Below, one piece after another: positions 7,697 to 16,918 of a stretch of DNA of 64,000 nt. Below the pieces are notes generated by a model. That model had not been told where the DNA came from and made no database searches. It saw only the letters and a program-made list of their open reading frames with translations. The translations under genes and the position numbers were made by a program. Within the stretch, counting starts at the first letter, position 1. Every line of letters begins with the position of its first letter. The stretch comes from CAXWPM01 sp965206125 (GTDB lineage Bacteria; Acidobacteriota; Terriglobia; 20CM-2-55-15): the NCBI GenBank assembly GCA_965206125.1, contig CBDBIN010000046.1, positions 310,001 to 374,000 of the forward strand. Reading direction: 5' to 3'.

Positions 7697-8698
7697 ATGA
7701 CGACAAAACACTTTCAGAAGATTGTGGGCGTGGCCTTGTGTTTTCTGGCGGCCGGCGGTTTCGCCGCGGGCCAAACCCTACCGGTGACCCAACAGCAGGT
7801 AACGCCGGGGGGCCAGGGAGCACAGGAAGAATTCAGACTCGCGGTCGACGTCGAGCTGGTGAACGTGACCGCTACGATTCTCGATGATGAAGGGAAATAT
7901 GTCGAAGGCTTGACGGACGGGGACTTCAAGATCTACGAAGATGGTGCCGAGCAGCAGATTGCATTCTTTTCGCACGATGTGCGAGTGCCGATCAGCATGG
8001 GGATCCTGGTCGACACGAGCGGCAGCATGCGGCACAAATTGCAACAGTCGCTGCAGACGGCCCGGGAATTGGCGATGGCGCTCGGTTCCGATGACGAAGT
8101 CTTTGTAATATCGTTCGCGAACGACGTCGACGTGCTTCAGCAATTCGGTCCGACGGGCGACCACATCCAGGACGTCTTTCGGGGGCTTCGTTCCCGTGGC
8201 GAGACGGCGGCGTTCGATGCGATCGGCCTCGGCCTCGAGATGATGGAGAACGCGAAGCACGAGAAGAAAATCCTGTTGTTGATCACGGACGGATTCGATA
8301 CCAAGAGCGAGCTCAGCGCCGACGACATCGACGCGATGCTGAGGCGTGCCGAGGTGATGGTCTACGCGATCGGCATCGACGATGACGACGACGACCCGGA
8401 GGTACGGCGCCGCACGCGGTACCACATCTACCACTACATGCTGGCCAAACTGACCGGCGTGACCGGTGGCCGGGCGTTCCGTCTGTTTACCGGGCGCCGA
8501 TATGCGCTGCAAAGCCTGGCGGAGATCCTGCTGGAGGAATTGCATCAGCAGTATACGCTCAGCTACTACCCGAACAGCGGCGCCATGGACCAGACCTGGA
8601 GGGAGATCGAAGTGGAGTTGGACCACCCGGGAGCCACGATCCGGCACCGCGGTGGGTACTTCATTACCCCGCCTTCCGCGACAACCGGTCAGGATTAA
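7697..8698 (+). CDS. Secreted VWFA-domain protein of the acidobacterial family
   Basis: 333 residues with a signal peptide (hydrophobic core ALCFLAAGGFAAG). A short beta region, VELVNVTATILDDEGKYVEG then LTDGDFKIYEDG, precedes a von Willebrand A domain with a complete MIDAS start (DTSGSM), a TDG motif and an acidic D-rich stretch around residue 230. This order, with the LxxxDFxVxEDG-type segment before the VWA domain, matches the family named 'VWFA-related Acidobacterial domain'. Its function is not known; metal-dependent protein binding outside the inner membrane is the likely mode. It is monocistronic. Confidence 0.85.
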   Translation: MTTKHFQKIVGVALCFLAAGGFAAGQTLPVTQQQVTPGGQGAQEEFRLAVDVELVNVTATILDDEGKYVEGLTDGDFKIYEDGAEQQIAFFSHDVRVPISMGILVDTSGSMRHKLQQSLQTARELAMALGSDDEVFVISFANDVDVLQQFGPTGDHIQDVFRGLRSRGETAAFDAIGLGLEMMENAKHEKKILLLITDGFDTKSELSADDIDAMLRRAEVMVYAIGIDDDDDDPEVRRRTRYHIYHYMLAKLTGVTGGRAFRLFTGRRYALQSLAEILLEELHQQYTLSYYPNSGAMDQTWREIEVELDHPGATIRHRGGYFITPPSATTGQD

Positions 8699-8754
8699 GC
8701 TCCGAGCTGTAACGGCGGTCTTATGACCTCCGAAGAGCTTTCGGACATAGATTC

Positions 8755-8771
8755 GGCGCTCATAGAGCGCC
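8755..8771. terminator. Hairpin between convergent genes
   Basis: A perfect seven-base stem GGCGCTC-ATA-GAGCGCC lies between the converging VWFA and HD-GYP genes. A weaker CCGAA/TTTCGG hairpin sits just upstream. There is no clear T-run on either side, so use as a terminator is an inference from position. Confidence 0.35.
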
Positions 8772-8807
8772 GCTACAGAAGAGGAGAGCTTTTCGGCCGC
8801 CTAAGAC

Positions 8808-10345
8808 TCAGCCCGCCCGGGCCAGATCCTGGAGACAGTTTGTCTTCAGCGTCGATTCCTGACGAGACTCTTCGAGCAGAGGCGCGGCGTCCACGATCAG
8901 TTTCACAACTTCCGGGTCGAACTGATTCCCGGAGAACTCCTCGAGTTCTTCGATGGCGCGGTCGGTCGCGAGAGCCCGCCGGTACGGGCGATTGCTGGTC
9001 ATCGCGTCGAACGTGTCCGCTGCCAGGATGAGCCGGGCCTCCATCGGAATCGCCTCGCCTCTCAGACGATCCGGGTAACCCTTGCCGTCGAAGCGTTCGT
9101 GGTGGTGGCGGATCGACGCTGTCAGATTGAACCCCTCCAGGGTCCGCACGATACGACTGCCGATTGCGGGGTGTGCCTGTACCTGCCGCTGTTCTTCCGG
9201 TGTCAGTGCCCCCGGTTTGCAGAGCAGAGCGCTGGGAACGCCGATCTTGCCGATATCGTGGAGGATTGCGCCGACCCTCAGGTTGAAGATCCAGTCTTCG
9301 CTGAACCCGCCGGCCTGCCGCGCCAGTAGCTCGGCGTAGCCCTCGACGCGGTCGCAATGTCCCGCTGTGTAGATGTCCTTCGCTTCGATCGATCGCGCGT
9401 GGGCCTGAATCGACGTGACGAACATCCTGCGGAGCTGCGCTTCGTGCCGGCGCACCATATAGTGCTCCTTGAGGTATCCGTCGATCCTGTTCCGGAAGAG
9501 CCGGAACACGTGACGCTGAGCCTCGATGATGTCTCCGACTGGGTTGTCATACCCCATGTAGAGGTATCCGGCGAACACGCCCAGGCCCAGGGGCCAGCAT
9601 CCAGCCCGCCGGTTGCGCTTTTCCAGGAATAACGTCTCGGGAAGTAGAGCGAGGCCTGCGGACTGGGCGAGCACCGCCCGCCCGAGCGGCGCATTGGGCG
9701 CAAGCGCGGCCCGATCCAGCTGTCGTCCGAAGCGGTCCCGGTAGACGAGTTGTTCCGGCCCGTCCGCCTCAACGGCGAAGATGCCGAACGTGTCGGCTCC
9801 CAGGTGGGACACTGCGAAATCGGCAAACTCCTCGAGGGCCCCGGACATGTCCCGAACTCCGTAGGAGCTCGGGCCCAGAGCCTGCAACTCCATGAGAGTC
9901 TCGTTGGTTCCGGTGATCGCGTCTTCGCGTTCGACCACCATTCGTTCCAGTTGCCGGCAGTAGCCGTCATGCTCGGCCAGGATCCGACGCCGGTCACAAG
10001 CACGTCCGATGAGGGCCTTCAGCTCAGCCTGAGTGTACGGCTTGCTCAGAAAATCGAAAGCGCCGGCACGCATGGCTTCGATAATCCGGGCCTGGGTCGC
10101 GAACCCGGTCAGAAGAACGGAAACGACGGCCGGATGGGTTTCGACCAGCCGCCGGACCAGCTCGATCCCGTCCATTCCCGGCATCTCTATGTCCGAGAGG
10201 ACGATATCGTAGGAGTTGCGGTCCAGCAGGTCCAGGCCCCGGAGGCGCGGTCGGCCGTATCGACCCCGAATCCCTGCCCGGTCAGAATGTCCGATAGGAC
10301 GGACCTCGCCTGGTCGTCGTCCTCGACGATAAGTATCCGTTCCAT
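8808..10345 (-). pseudogene. Response regulator with HD-GYP domain (c-di-GMP phosphodiesterase), frameshifted
   Basis: The minus-strand gene starts at ATG 10343-10345 (MERILIVEDDDQARS). The receiver domain is broken by one missing base near 10236-10240 in a C/G run. After the shift it continues as LDLLDRNSYDIVLSDIEMPGMDG, which holds the phospho-acceptor aspartate. A linker and GAF-like region follow, then an HD-GYP domain with AGHCDRV, HDIGKIG and HHERFDGKGYP. HD-GYP proteins hydrolyse c-di-GMP, which controls motility. Restoring one G gives about 512 intact codons, so either a sequencing error or a recent mutation explains the break. It is the last gene of the minus-strand signalling pair. 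Confidence 0.8.
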
Positions 10346-10421
10346 ATCGGTTCTATCGGTCCGATCCAGACCACACCTTAACCCAGCCGGAGCTACCGAC
10401 CGGGTACCCGAGCAGGTACGG

Positions 10422-10448
10422 AAAAAAAAGGCGGCCGAAACGGCCGCC
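10422..10448 (-). terminator. Intrinsic terminator
   Basis: On the minus strand, an eight-base stem GGCGGCCG/CGGCCGCC with a TTT loop is followed by eight T. It lies about 40 bases past the stop of the sigma-54 regulator at 10487-11944. This separates that gene from the HD-GYP regulator. Confidence 0.85.
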
Positions 10449-10486
10449 CAACTCACTCGTCCTCAAATCGTTACCGAGGTGGGTAT

Positions 10487-11944
10487 TCAGTTGATGCGTC
10501 CGGATGCGGTCCCGGCTCCGGCTCCGGCTCCCGCCGTGGCGGGGGCAACGGGAGCACGCTCCAGGCCGATCCGCTTGATCTTCTCGATCAACGTGGTCCG
10601 TTTCAGGTTCAGGAGCTTCGCGGCAAGCTTCTTGTTGCCGCCGCTCTTCTTGAGACTCTGGATGATCAGCTCGCGCTCCATCCCGGAAACCACGCTCTGG
10701 AAATTGATGCCTTCGTCCGGAATTTCGATTATCGGAGGGAGGTTGATGTCCGCGCGATTCAAGATCTCGGACGGCAGGTCCTCGATCACGATCGTCCGGC
10801 TGGCCCCGGTCAGCGCCACCATCCGTTCGATGATGTTTTCGAGTTGCCGCACGTTGCCCGGCCAATCGAAGCCCATCAGCGCCTTGACGACTTCGGGCGC
10901 GACGGTCTTGGACTCCATGCCATGCGTGTCGGTGAACTGGCAGACGAAACGCTGGATCAGCAACGGAATATCCTCCCGGCGTTCCCTGAGAGGCGGCAGG
11001 TCCACCGGAATGACGTTCAGCCTGTAGTACAGGTCCTCGCGAAAGGTTTTCTCCTGGACCATCTCCTCCAGCTTGGCGCTCGTGGCGGCGATGATCCGGA
11101 CATCGACCTTGATCGTGCTGCTGCCCCCGACCCGCTCAAATTCCCGCTCCTGCAAGACCCGGAGCAGCTTGATCTGCAACGACTGGGGCATGTTTCCGAC
11201 CTCGTCGAGGAACAGCGTTCCGCCATCGGCCTGTTCGAACCGGCCGATCCTGGTCCCGATGGCGCCGGTAAAAGCACCCTTCACATGACCGAAAAGCTCG
11301 GATTCGAGCAGGTTTTCCGGGATCGCTCCGACGTTGATGCTGACCATTTTCTGGTTCCGCCGGGGGCTGTTGAAGTGGATCGCCTTGGCGACCAACTCCT
11401 TCCCGGTCCCGGTCTCACCCTGTATCAGGACCGTGGTGTTGAGCGCGGCGATAGTCTGCACCAGGTCGAAGATCTTCTGCATACCCCGCCCGCTGCCGAT
11501 GATGTTGTCGAAGCCATAACGGTCGTTGAGCTGGCTGCGCAGGTACTGGTTCTCGAATCGCAAGTCCCTCTGCCGCAATCCCTTGCGGACGCGTGGGGCC
11601 AGTTCGATCAACTTGAACGGTTTCGTGAGGTAATCGAAGGCGCCCTTGCGGATGGCATCGACCGCAGTGTTGATCGACCCGTTGCCGGTAATCACCAGGC
11701 CGACGGTCTCGGGATACTTGCCGAGGGTCTCCTCGAGAAGCTCGACGCCATTCTTTCCGGGAAGCATCAGGTCGGTCACGAGGACATCGTAGGCCGTCTG
11801 GGCGATCTTCTCGAGCGCCTCTTCGGCCGAACCGGCCTGATCGACCTCAAAACCCTCTTTAGTCAAGATATCGACGATGGCTTCACGAAGCTCCGCTTCA
11901 TCGTCCACCACAAGTATCTGATTCTTAGATACTTCCATTTCCAT
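10487..11944 (-). CDS. Sigma-54-dependent response regulator (NtrC family)
   Basis: 485 residues in three domains. The receiver has VVDDEAELREAI, phospho-acceptor in VTDLMLPGKNG, and the late TKPFKL lysine. The AAA+ domain has Walker A GETGTGKE, the sigma-54 contact loop GAFTGA intact, and GGTLFLDEVGNMP. The C-terminal Fis-type helix-turn-helix is NKKLAAKLLNLKRTTLIEKIKRIG. The last ~22 residues are alanine/glycine-rich and of no clear function. The ATG at 11942-11944 has GGAGG four bases upstream; a GTG at 11947 is too close to it. With several sigma-54 promoters in the flagellar cluster, it is a candidate activator of them. It is transcribed divergently from the receiver gene at 12028. Confidence 0.93.
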   Translation of the reverse strand: MEMEVSKNQILVVDDEAELREAIVDILTKEGFEVDQAGSAEEALEKIAQTAYDVLVTDLMLPGKNGVELLEETLGKYPETVGLVITGNGSINTAVDAIRKGAFDYLTKPFKLIELAPRVRKGLRQRDLRFENQYLRSQLNDRYGFDNIIGSGRGMQKIFDLVQTIAALNTTVLIQGETGTGKELVAKAIHFNSPRRNQKMVSINVGAIPENLLESELFGHVKGAFTGAIGTRIGRFEQADGGTLFLDEVGNMPQSLQIKLLRVLQEREFERVGGSSTIKVDVRIIAATSAKLEEMVQEKTFREDLYYRLNVIPVDLPPLRERREDIPLLIQRFVCQFTDTHGMESKTVAPEVVKALMGFDWPGNVRQLENIIERMVALTGASRTIVIEDLPSEILNRADINLPPIIEIPDEGINFQSVVSGMERELIIQSLKKSGGNKKLAAKLLNLKRTTLIEKIKRIGLERAPVAPATAGAGAGAGTASGRIN

Positions 11945-11973
11945 CACGCCTCCTGCGTCAAAAATTTGTACTG

Positions 11974-12002
11974 ATTATAAGAACGAGTCCTAAAGTTTGC
12001 AA
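11974..12002 (-). promoter_or_regulatory. Sigma-70 promoter for the NtrC-family regulator
   Basis: On the minus strand TTGCAA (11997-12002), a 17-base spacer and a perfect TATAAT (11974-11979) precede the regulator by about 30 bases. This is the best consensus housekeeping promoter in the window. Confidence 0.75.
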
Positions 12003-12027
12003 CGCATTCTGCCGAAAAAAAGGACGT

Positions 12028-12588
12028 ATGCAATCGGTCAGCGAGTTCATGCCGCCCGGTCCCGTAAAGATGATGGTCGTCGACGACGATCCGGATCTTC
12101 GCATGACTCTTGACGATTACTTTCATCAACGTGGCTTCGAGGTGACTACCGCACGGTCCGGCGCCGATGCTGTTCGCCGGCTCTCTTCCGGCGCCGAGTT
12201 GGTCGATATTGTCCTGACCGACCTCGTGATGCCGGGGGTTGACGGCCTGGATGTCCTTAGCGCAGCCAAGCAGCACAACCCCCTGGTTCACGTCGTCGTC
12301 ATGACGGGTTATTCATCCTTGAAAACCGCCATCGAATCCATTCGATGCGGCGCCTTCGACTATCTGGCCAAGCCCTTTGAGCTGATCGAGATCGAGATCG
12401 TTGTCAACCGAATCCTCGAACATCGCCGGCTCGCGGCCGAGAACCAGAGGCTTAGTCGAAGGCTGGCTCTGCTCTCCGAGCAGTCTCGCTCCGTCGACTC
12501 TCGTCTGGGTGCGATCGAGTTACTACTAAGCAGGCTCGTTACCAATCTTGACACTCAATCCAAAACATTGACAGCGTTGGGGGTTTGA
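12028..12588 (+). CDS. Single-domain response regulator with C-terminal coiled coil
   Basis: 186 residues. A complete receiver domain spans about residues 14-130, with MMVVDDDPDLR, phospho-acceptor in VLTDLVMPGVDG, a threonine in VMTGYSS and lysine in AKPFEL. The remaining ~55 residues are charged and heptad-like (HRRLAAENQRLSRRLALL), so probably a coiled coil. There is no DNA-binding or enzymatic output. It may pass phosphate or scaffold the neighbouring kinase. It lies between the divergent NtrC-type gene and the kinase at 12821. Confidence 0.88.
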   Translation: MQSVSEFMPPGPVKMMVVDDDPDLRMTLDDYFHQRGFEVTTARSGADAVRRLSSGAELVDIVLTDLVMPGVDGLDVLSAAKQHNPLVHVVVMTGYSSLKTAIESIRCGAFDYLAKPFELIEIEIVVNRILEHRRLAAENQRLSRRLALLSEQSRSVDSRLGAIELLLSRLVTNLDTQSKTLTALGV

Positions 12589-12791
12589 CACCGGAGCCAC
12601 ACTTTTGTCTGTCAACGTTCCGTCATACGACCTACCGGACAGTGTCGGAATAGTGACGCTCGGAGTCGTTCTCTGCCGGTTGGCTACCGGGAGGATTTTG
12701 CCCATCACTAGGTAAGAATTGCCCCGAAGGTGCTGATCTCTCTGGGTGATTCCGCCCAGACCCCACCAGTCCACACATTCGGGATGCGCTC

Positions 12792-12809
12792 TTGGCACCC
12801 CATCTGCAT
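12792..12809 (+). promoter_or_regulatory. Sigma-54 promoter before kinase/flgR
   Basis: TTGGCAC (12792-12798) and TGCAT (12805-12809) give exact GG-N10-GC spacing, with GG at 12794-12795 and GC at 12806-12807. Transcription would begin near 12819, one or two bases before ATG 12821, implying a leaderless message. The rest of the 12589-12820 gap shows nothing else recognisable. Confidence 0.7.
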
Positions 12810-12820
12810 ATCTCGGTTGC

Positions 12821-13720
12821 ATGACGGATCGAGAGCTACAGGCTTCCTCCCGAGATCTCCGGGGGTTTGAAGACCTCATCGCGAGCTTCCAGACCACATC
12901 GCAATCGCTTGAACGTTCCTATATGCGTCTGCAGGAGCGAGTCCGCACGCTGTCGGCGGAATTGGCCGAAGAGCGCGAGCAACGGATTCGCCTCGAGCGA
13001 CTGGCGGCGATGGGCGAGATGGCAATGGAGCTGGCGCACGAGATCCGGAACCCGCTGGGCAGCATCGAGCTGTTTGCCTCGATGATCGACGGCCCGCATG
13101 CCGAGCAGATCATCCGGAGTGTGCGACTGCTGAACCATTCGGTGACGAACATTCTTCAGTTCGGACAGCCCGTCCGCCCTGAGCTTGCCGAGGTGCGGTT
13201 CGACGAGTTGATCGAGGGCGTTCGCGCCTTTCTCGCTCCGATGGCCGATCATCGCGGGGTTCGAATCGCAACGGAAGTGGACGCAGCCTGTACGTGCTCT
13301 GGGGACTATGAACTGCTCCACCGCATGCTGCTCAACCTGGTACTGAACGCCCTGAGAGAAATCCCGAAGGGTGGCAAGGTCGTGCTGACCGCCGGCATCG
13401 TCGACGGCAAGGTGCGACTCGGCGTCCGGGATGACGGACCGGGGATTCCCCCCGAAACCCTGTCCCGCATATTCGATCCGATGTTCTCGACGAGCAAGGA
13501 AGGATGCGGACTGGGTCTGCCAATCGTGAAGCGAATCGTCGAGAGCCATGGCGGGACGATCGACGTCCGGTCGTCCCAAGAGGGTACGAGGTTTGACATT
13601 CGGTTGGGTGCGCCCACCAGGACTCTTCACCGCCGCGAGAGGCCGAATATTCGTTCACGACATATCCACCCGGTTGACCGGGCCCACAGAGGCCAAGCCG
13701 GTCTTTCGGCGGTAGTTTGA
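12821..13720 (+). CDS. Soluble sensor histidine kinase (FlgS-like)
   Basis: 299 residues with no membrane segment. A coiled-coil N-terminus (about residues 1-60) leads to the H-box MAMELAHEIRNPLGSIELF and a HATPase domain with N-box LLNLVLNALREI, G1 DDGPGIPP and G2 GCGLGLPIVKRIVESHGG. It is followed 16 bases later by a sigma-54 response regulator, then flgB. In other flagellated bacteria (Campylobacter, Helicobacter) such a soluble kinase/regulator pair, FlgS/FlgR, drives rod-hook genes. ATG 12821 is favoured over an upstream in-frame start because of the sigma-54 promoter. The last ~30 residues are not family-like and may read into spacer. Confidence 0.88.
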   Translation: MTDRELQASSRDLRGFEDLIASFQTTSQSLERSYMRLQERVRTLSAELAEEREQRIRLERLAAMGEMAMELAHEIRNPLGSIELFASMIDGPHAEQIIRSVRLLNHSVTNILQFGQPVRPELAEVRFDELIEGVRAFLAPMADHRGVRIATEVDAACTCSGDYELLHRMLLNLVLNALREIPKGGKVVLTAGIVDGKVRLGVRDDGPGIPPETLSRIFDPMFSTSKEGCGLGLPIVKRIVESHGGTIDVRSSQEGTRFDIRLGAPTRTLHRRERPNIRSRHIHPVDRAHRGQAGLSAVV

Positions 13721-13736
13721 ATTGGGAGGTTCCGAA

Positions 13737-15038
13737 GTGAGTCGCTTCTTGGTAGTTGACGATGACATCCAGATGCTGACGGCCCTCGAGGCGGCGCTGC
13801 GCCATCGCGGACACGAAGTGGAAACGGCCTCGAACGGAGTCGATGCAGTTGCCAAGCTAGGGAAGGGGACTCCCCGGGCAATCATTACCGACCTGCGGAT
13901 GCCCACGATGGACGGCATGGAGCTCCTGGCCCACGTCCGGAAAAACTCCCCGGAACTCCCCGTCATCCTGCTTTCGGCGTACGGCACCGTACCGACGGCC
14001 GTCGAAGCGATACGCAACGGGGCCTCCGACTTTCTGGTCAAACCCTTTTCCCAGGACGCTCTCGATGCGGTGCTGGAGCGACTGCCGAAGCGGGCCGCCT
14101 CGCGCCGCGCTCACGGCCGCATCGTTACCGAGAACGCCGCGATGAAGACTCTGCTCGCCGACGCCGCCCAGGCCGCGCGAACCGACGCGACGGTCCTGAT
14201 CGAAGCTGAGAGCGGCACAGGCAAGGAATTGCTCGCACGCTGGATTCACGAGAACTCCAGGCGCGCCGATGGCCCGTTCGTCGCCGTCAATTGCGCCGCT
14301 CTGCCCGACAGCCTTTTGGAATCGGAACTGTTCGGCTACGAAAAGGGCGCATTTACCGGAGCGAACGCGTTGAAGCCCGGGAAGTTTGAACTCGCACAGA
14401 ACGGCACGATCCTGCTCGACGAGATCGGTGAGATGGTGCCATTGCTCCAGGCAAAGCTGCTGCGCGTGCTGCAGGAACACGAAGTCGATCGCGTCGGTGG
14501 CAGGAAGCCTGTTCCGATCAGCGTCCGTGTGATTGCCACCACGAACCAGGATTTGCGGAAGCTGATCACCCGAGGCCAGTTCCGCGAGGATCTGTTCTTC
14601 CGCCTGAATGTTATCCCGATGCGCGTGCCACCCCTGCGTGAGCGCAAAGACGACATTGCCCCACTTGCGCACCATTTCGCCGCGAAGTACGGCGGTGGGG
14701 CCGACCCCGAGATCGGGGAGGACACCCTGGAGACGCTGTCGGCCTACTCCTGGCCGGGCAACGTTCGGGAACTGGAGAACGTCGTCCACCGTGCGTTCGC
14801 CCTCCGGGGAAGCCTCAAGGTTACACCGACGGAGTTGTTCGATCAGACGGTGGACACGGGCAACGGGCCCGAGCTGCAAGCCGGATATTCGGTCAGCCAA
14901 ATGGAACGGAAGCTGATCCTGGCCACGCTGGAACAGACCAACGGAAATCGAACCCACGCGGCGAAACTGCTCGGGATATCGCTGAGAACGTTGCGAAACA
15001 AGTTGAGGGAATATCGGGTCGAGGAGGCCACAGTATGA
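13737..15038 (+). CDS. Sigma-54-dependent flagellar response regulator (FlgR-like)
   Basis: 433 residues. Receiver: FLVVDDDIQML, phospho-acceptor in ITDLRMPTMDG, late VKPFSQ. AAA+ domain: Walker A EAESGTGKELLARW, sigma-54 loop KGAFTGAN, GTILLDEIGEM, and R-finger region FREDLFFRLNVIPM. C-terminal Fis-type HTH: NRTHAAKLLGISLRTLRNKLREY. GTG 13737 is chosen because GGGAGG precedes it at good distance. Its stop overlaps flgB by four bases, so kinase, regulator and flgBC-fliE are one transcript. It probably activates the sigma-54 promoters before flgD, fliL and flgF. Confidence 0.92.
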   Translation: MSRFLVVDDDIQMLTALEAALRHRGHEVETASNGVDAVAKLGKGTPRAIITDLRMPTMDGMELLAHVRKNSPELPVILLSAYGTVPTAVEAIRNGASDFLVKPFSQDALDAVLERLPKRAASRRAHGRIVTENAAMKTLLADAAQAARTDATVLIEAESGTGKELLARWIHENSRRADGPFVAVNCAALPDSLLESELFGYEKGAFTGANALKPGKFELAQNGTILLDEIGEMVPLLQAKLLRVLQEHEVDRVGGRKPVPISVRVIATTNQDLRKLITRGQFREDLFFRLNVIPMRVPPLRERKDDIAPLAHHFAAKYGGGADPEIGEDTLETLSAYSWPGNVRELENVVHRAFALRGSLKVTPTELFDQTVDTGNGPELQAGYSVSQMERKLILATLEQTNGNRTHAAKLLGISLRTLRNKLREYRVEEATV

Positions 15039-15410
15039 TCGAAAGCAGCCTGCTCAATTTCATCGAAGACCAGCTGACGGTCGCATCGAAGCGTCAGCAG
15101 GTGCTGTCTGCCAACATTGCCAACGTAGACACGCCTGGCTACCGGGCTCAGGATGTTCGGTTTTCCGAACAGATGCAGTCGCTTAACCTGAGCGGGACAT
15201 CGGGACGCCACATCACACCGTCCGGCGGAGACCGTCGGTTCCAAGATGTTCAACGTCGGGACCGAGACCAAGCCCAACGGCAATACCGTCGACCTCGACC
15301 GCGAGCTGACGGAAGTTACCAAGAACGGCCTGCAGTTCATCACGCTGATGCAGTTCCTCCAGAACAAGCTGCAGACAATCCGCTCCAGCGTGACAGGAGG
15401 GACACAATGA
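15035..15410 (+). pseudogene. flgB: Flagellar proximal rod protein FlgB, frameshifted
   Basis: ATG 15035 begins MIESSLLNFIEDQLTVASKRQQVLSANIANVDTPGY, the FlgB start with the shared rod/hook motif. One extra base near 15225-15229 breaks the frame. Removing a G restores SGETVGSKMFNVG, then NGNTVDLDRELTEVTKNGLQF, the conserved C-terminal block, and a stop at 15408-15410. The repaired protein would have about 124 residues, the normal size. FlgB joins the MS-ring/FliE to the rod. The overlapping starts with the regulator before it and flgC after it are intact. Confidence 0.85.
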
Positions 15411-15839
15411 GTCTACTTTCCGCGATCGACATCAGTGCCAGCGGCATGCGCGCGCAGCGCCAGCGGGTGGAAGTGTCGACGACGAACCTTGCCAACGCGC
15501 GCACGACCCGCACCCTCGAGGGCGGCGCGTACCGCCGTCAGAATGTCGTTTTCAAGGCGACTCCGTTTGCGAAGACGCTGGAGACCGCCAAGGGTAGCTG
15601 GTCTCCCAAGGGGGTCGAGGTGGTCGAAGTCATTGACGATCCCACCCCGTTCGTCGAGAGCTACGAACCGGGGCACCCCGATGCGGATGCGGAGGGCTAC
15701 GTCCAAGTATCCGAACGTGAACTCGATGCAGGAGATGGCGAATCTGGCCAGCGCCGCCCGCAGCTACCAGGCGAACATATCGGCCATCAGCGTCCTCAAG
15801 ACGATGATGATTCAAAGAACGCTGGAGCTCGCACGATGA
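15407..15839 (+). pseudogene. flgC: Flagellar proximal rod protein FlgC, frameshifted
   Basis: It starts at ATG 15407 inside the flgB stop. MSLLSAIDISASGMRAQRQRVEVSTTNLANARTT is the FlgC N-terminus. An extra C near 15703-15704 shifts the frame; correcting it gives GYVKYPNVNSMQEMANLASAARSYQANI, the FlgC signature, and a stop at 15837-15839 overlapping fliE. The repaired length is about 143 residues. The protein forms part of the proximal rod. The lesion type, one base in a short homopolymer, is the same as in flgB and flhB. Confidence 0.87.
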
Positions 15840-16126
15840 GTGATTTCCAGGTTTATAACGACCTGCAGAAGATCGCTCTTCCCAGTGCGACGCCGCAGCC
15901 GAAGCCGGATTCGGGATTCAGGGAATTCCTGAAGGAAGCGGTCAATCAGGTCAGCTCCCTCGAGAAGGACTCCAACCAGCAACTGGGGAAGTTCCTCAAC
16001 AACGAAACCGACCTGCACTCGGTCATGATCGCCCTGGAGAAGGCGGACCTTTCCTTCCAGGTCATGATGCAGGTGCGAAACAAGATCGTCCAGGCGTACC
16101 AGGAAATAATGAGAACCTCGGTCTAG
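15836..16126 (+). CDS. fliE: Flagellar hook-basal body protein FliE
   Basis: 96 residues. FliE sits between the MS ring and the FlgB rod subunit. The C-terminal half reads FREFLKEAVNQVSSLEKDSNQ...NNETDLHSVMIALEKADLSFQVMMQVRNKIVQAYQEIMRTSV, the conserved FliE region. It starts within the flgC stop. It should be followed directly by fliF, but here a repeat-filled gap and a fliF fragment follow. Confidence 0.95.
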   Translation: MSDFQVYNDLQKIALPSATPQPKPDSGFREFLKEAVNQVSSLEKDSNQQLGKFLNNETDLHSVMIALEKADLSFQVMMQVRNKIVQAYQEIMRTSV

Positions 16127-16138
16127 GGGATTACACGG

Positions 16139-16275
16139 AACGGATCAGTAGCCACGGATTACACGGATTGAACGGATTAAGACAATCTTTGGGTATGAAA
16201 GGCTTGGACTCTTCACAGAATCCGCTAAATCCGTGGCTATCTCTTCCTCTTTCTCCGTGTAATGCAGACAAAGCA
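16139..16275. repeat. Inverted repeat of CACGGATT words between fliE and the fliF fragment
   Basis: AGCCACGGATTACACGGATT starting near 16150 is echoed in reverse complement by AATCCGCTAAATCCGTGGCT near 16220-16240, with further degenerate copies (TCCGTGTAAT, ATCCGTGCAAT) up to about 16285. The short near-tandem words have 9-10 base spacing. It interrupts what is normally a tight fliE-fliF junction. Confidence 0.7.
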
Positions 16276-16299
16276 TCCGTGCAATCAAAGTAAGTAAAT

Positions 16300-16918
16300 A
16301 TGGCTGTACCTTCTAATCTTTCCCGCTGAGATGACCAAGTACCGGGACCTGGTCGCCGCGACGGTCGGTTTCGATGCGGGACGGGGTGACTCCCTGATTG
16401 TCGAAAACGTGTCTTTCAGCGTCGACACGTTGCCGATCGAGCCTCCGACGCTGCTCGAACAGCAGGCGCCCAACATTCTGACGGCGTTGCGCTACCTGAT
16501 CATCCCGATCGTGTTCCTGCTGGTATACATGCTCTTCCTGCGTCCGCTCCAGAAGACCATCTTCGCAAGCTGGGAGCCGCAGGTGCGTCCGCAGATCGGC
16601 GCCGGCGAGTTGGCGATGGACGCGATTCAGACCCCGGTTTCGGTCGGCCAGCTCGAGCAACAGATGAACGCCGGGCCGCAGGTGAACTCTACCCCGTTGC
16701 CGGCGCTGGCGGCCCAGCAGAACGCCGCCGCTCTGCCGTCAATCGCGAGTATCTCGGCCGAAAGCATGGAAGCAGTGACGCCGGAGCGGGAGTTCCTTCC
16801 CCTGCCGTCGCAGAACAAAGTGGACCTGATTCGCGAGCGAATCATTGAGCACGCCCAGCGCGAACCCGAAACGGTTGCCCGGCTGGTACGCGTGTGGCTT
16901 AACGAAGATCAACAATGA
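16300..16918 (+). pseudogene. fliF: FliF MS-ring protein, internally deleted; only the C-terminal part remains open
   Basis: FliF is normally about 500-570 residues. Here only 195 codons (from ATG 16331) are open: MTKYRDLVAATVGFDAGRGD, which is the end of the periplasmic ring-building region, one transmembrane helix (LRYLIIPIVFLLVYMLFL) and the cytoplasmic tail ending ARLVRVWLNEDQQ that binds FliG. Thirty bases upstream, ATG 16300 opens a nine-codon frame (MAVPSNLSR, then TGA) that could be the original N-terminus. If so, a deletion of over a kilobase joined the two ends out of frame. The fragment lacks the first membrane helix and most of the ring domains and could not build an MS ring. A collapsed assembly would look the same. 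It overlaps fliG by four bases. Confidence 0.8.

Noticed and set aside
8723..9031. 102-codon frame after the VWFA gene
   Set aside because: Mostly antisense to the HD-GYP regulator and low in protein-like pattern.
16327..16329. TGA after MAVPSNLSR in fliF as recoding site
   Set aside because: Readthrough leads out of the FliF frame; deletion explains it better.
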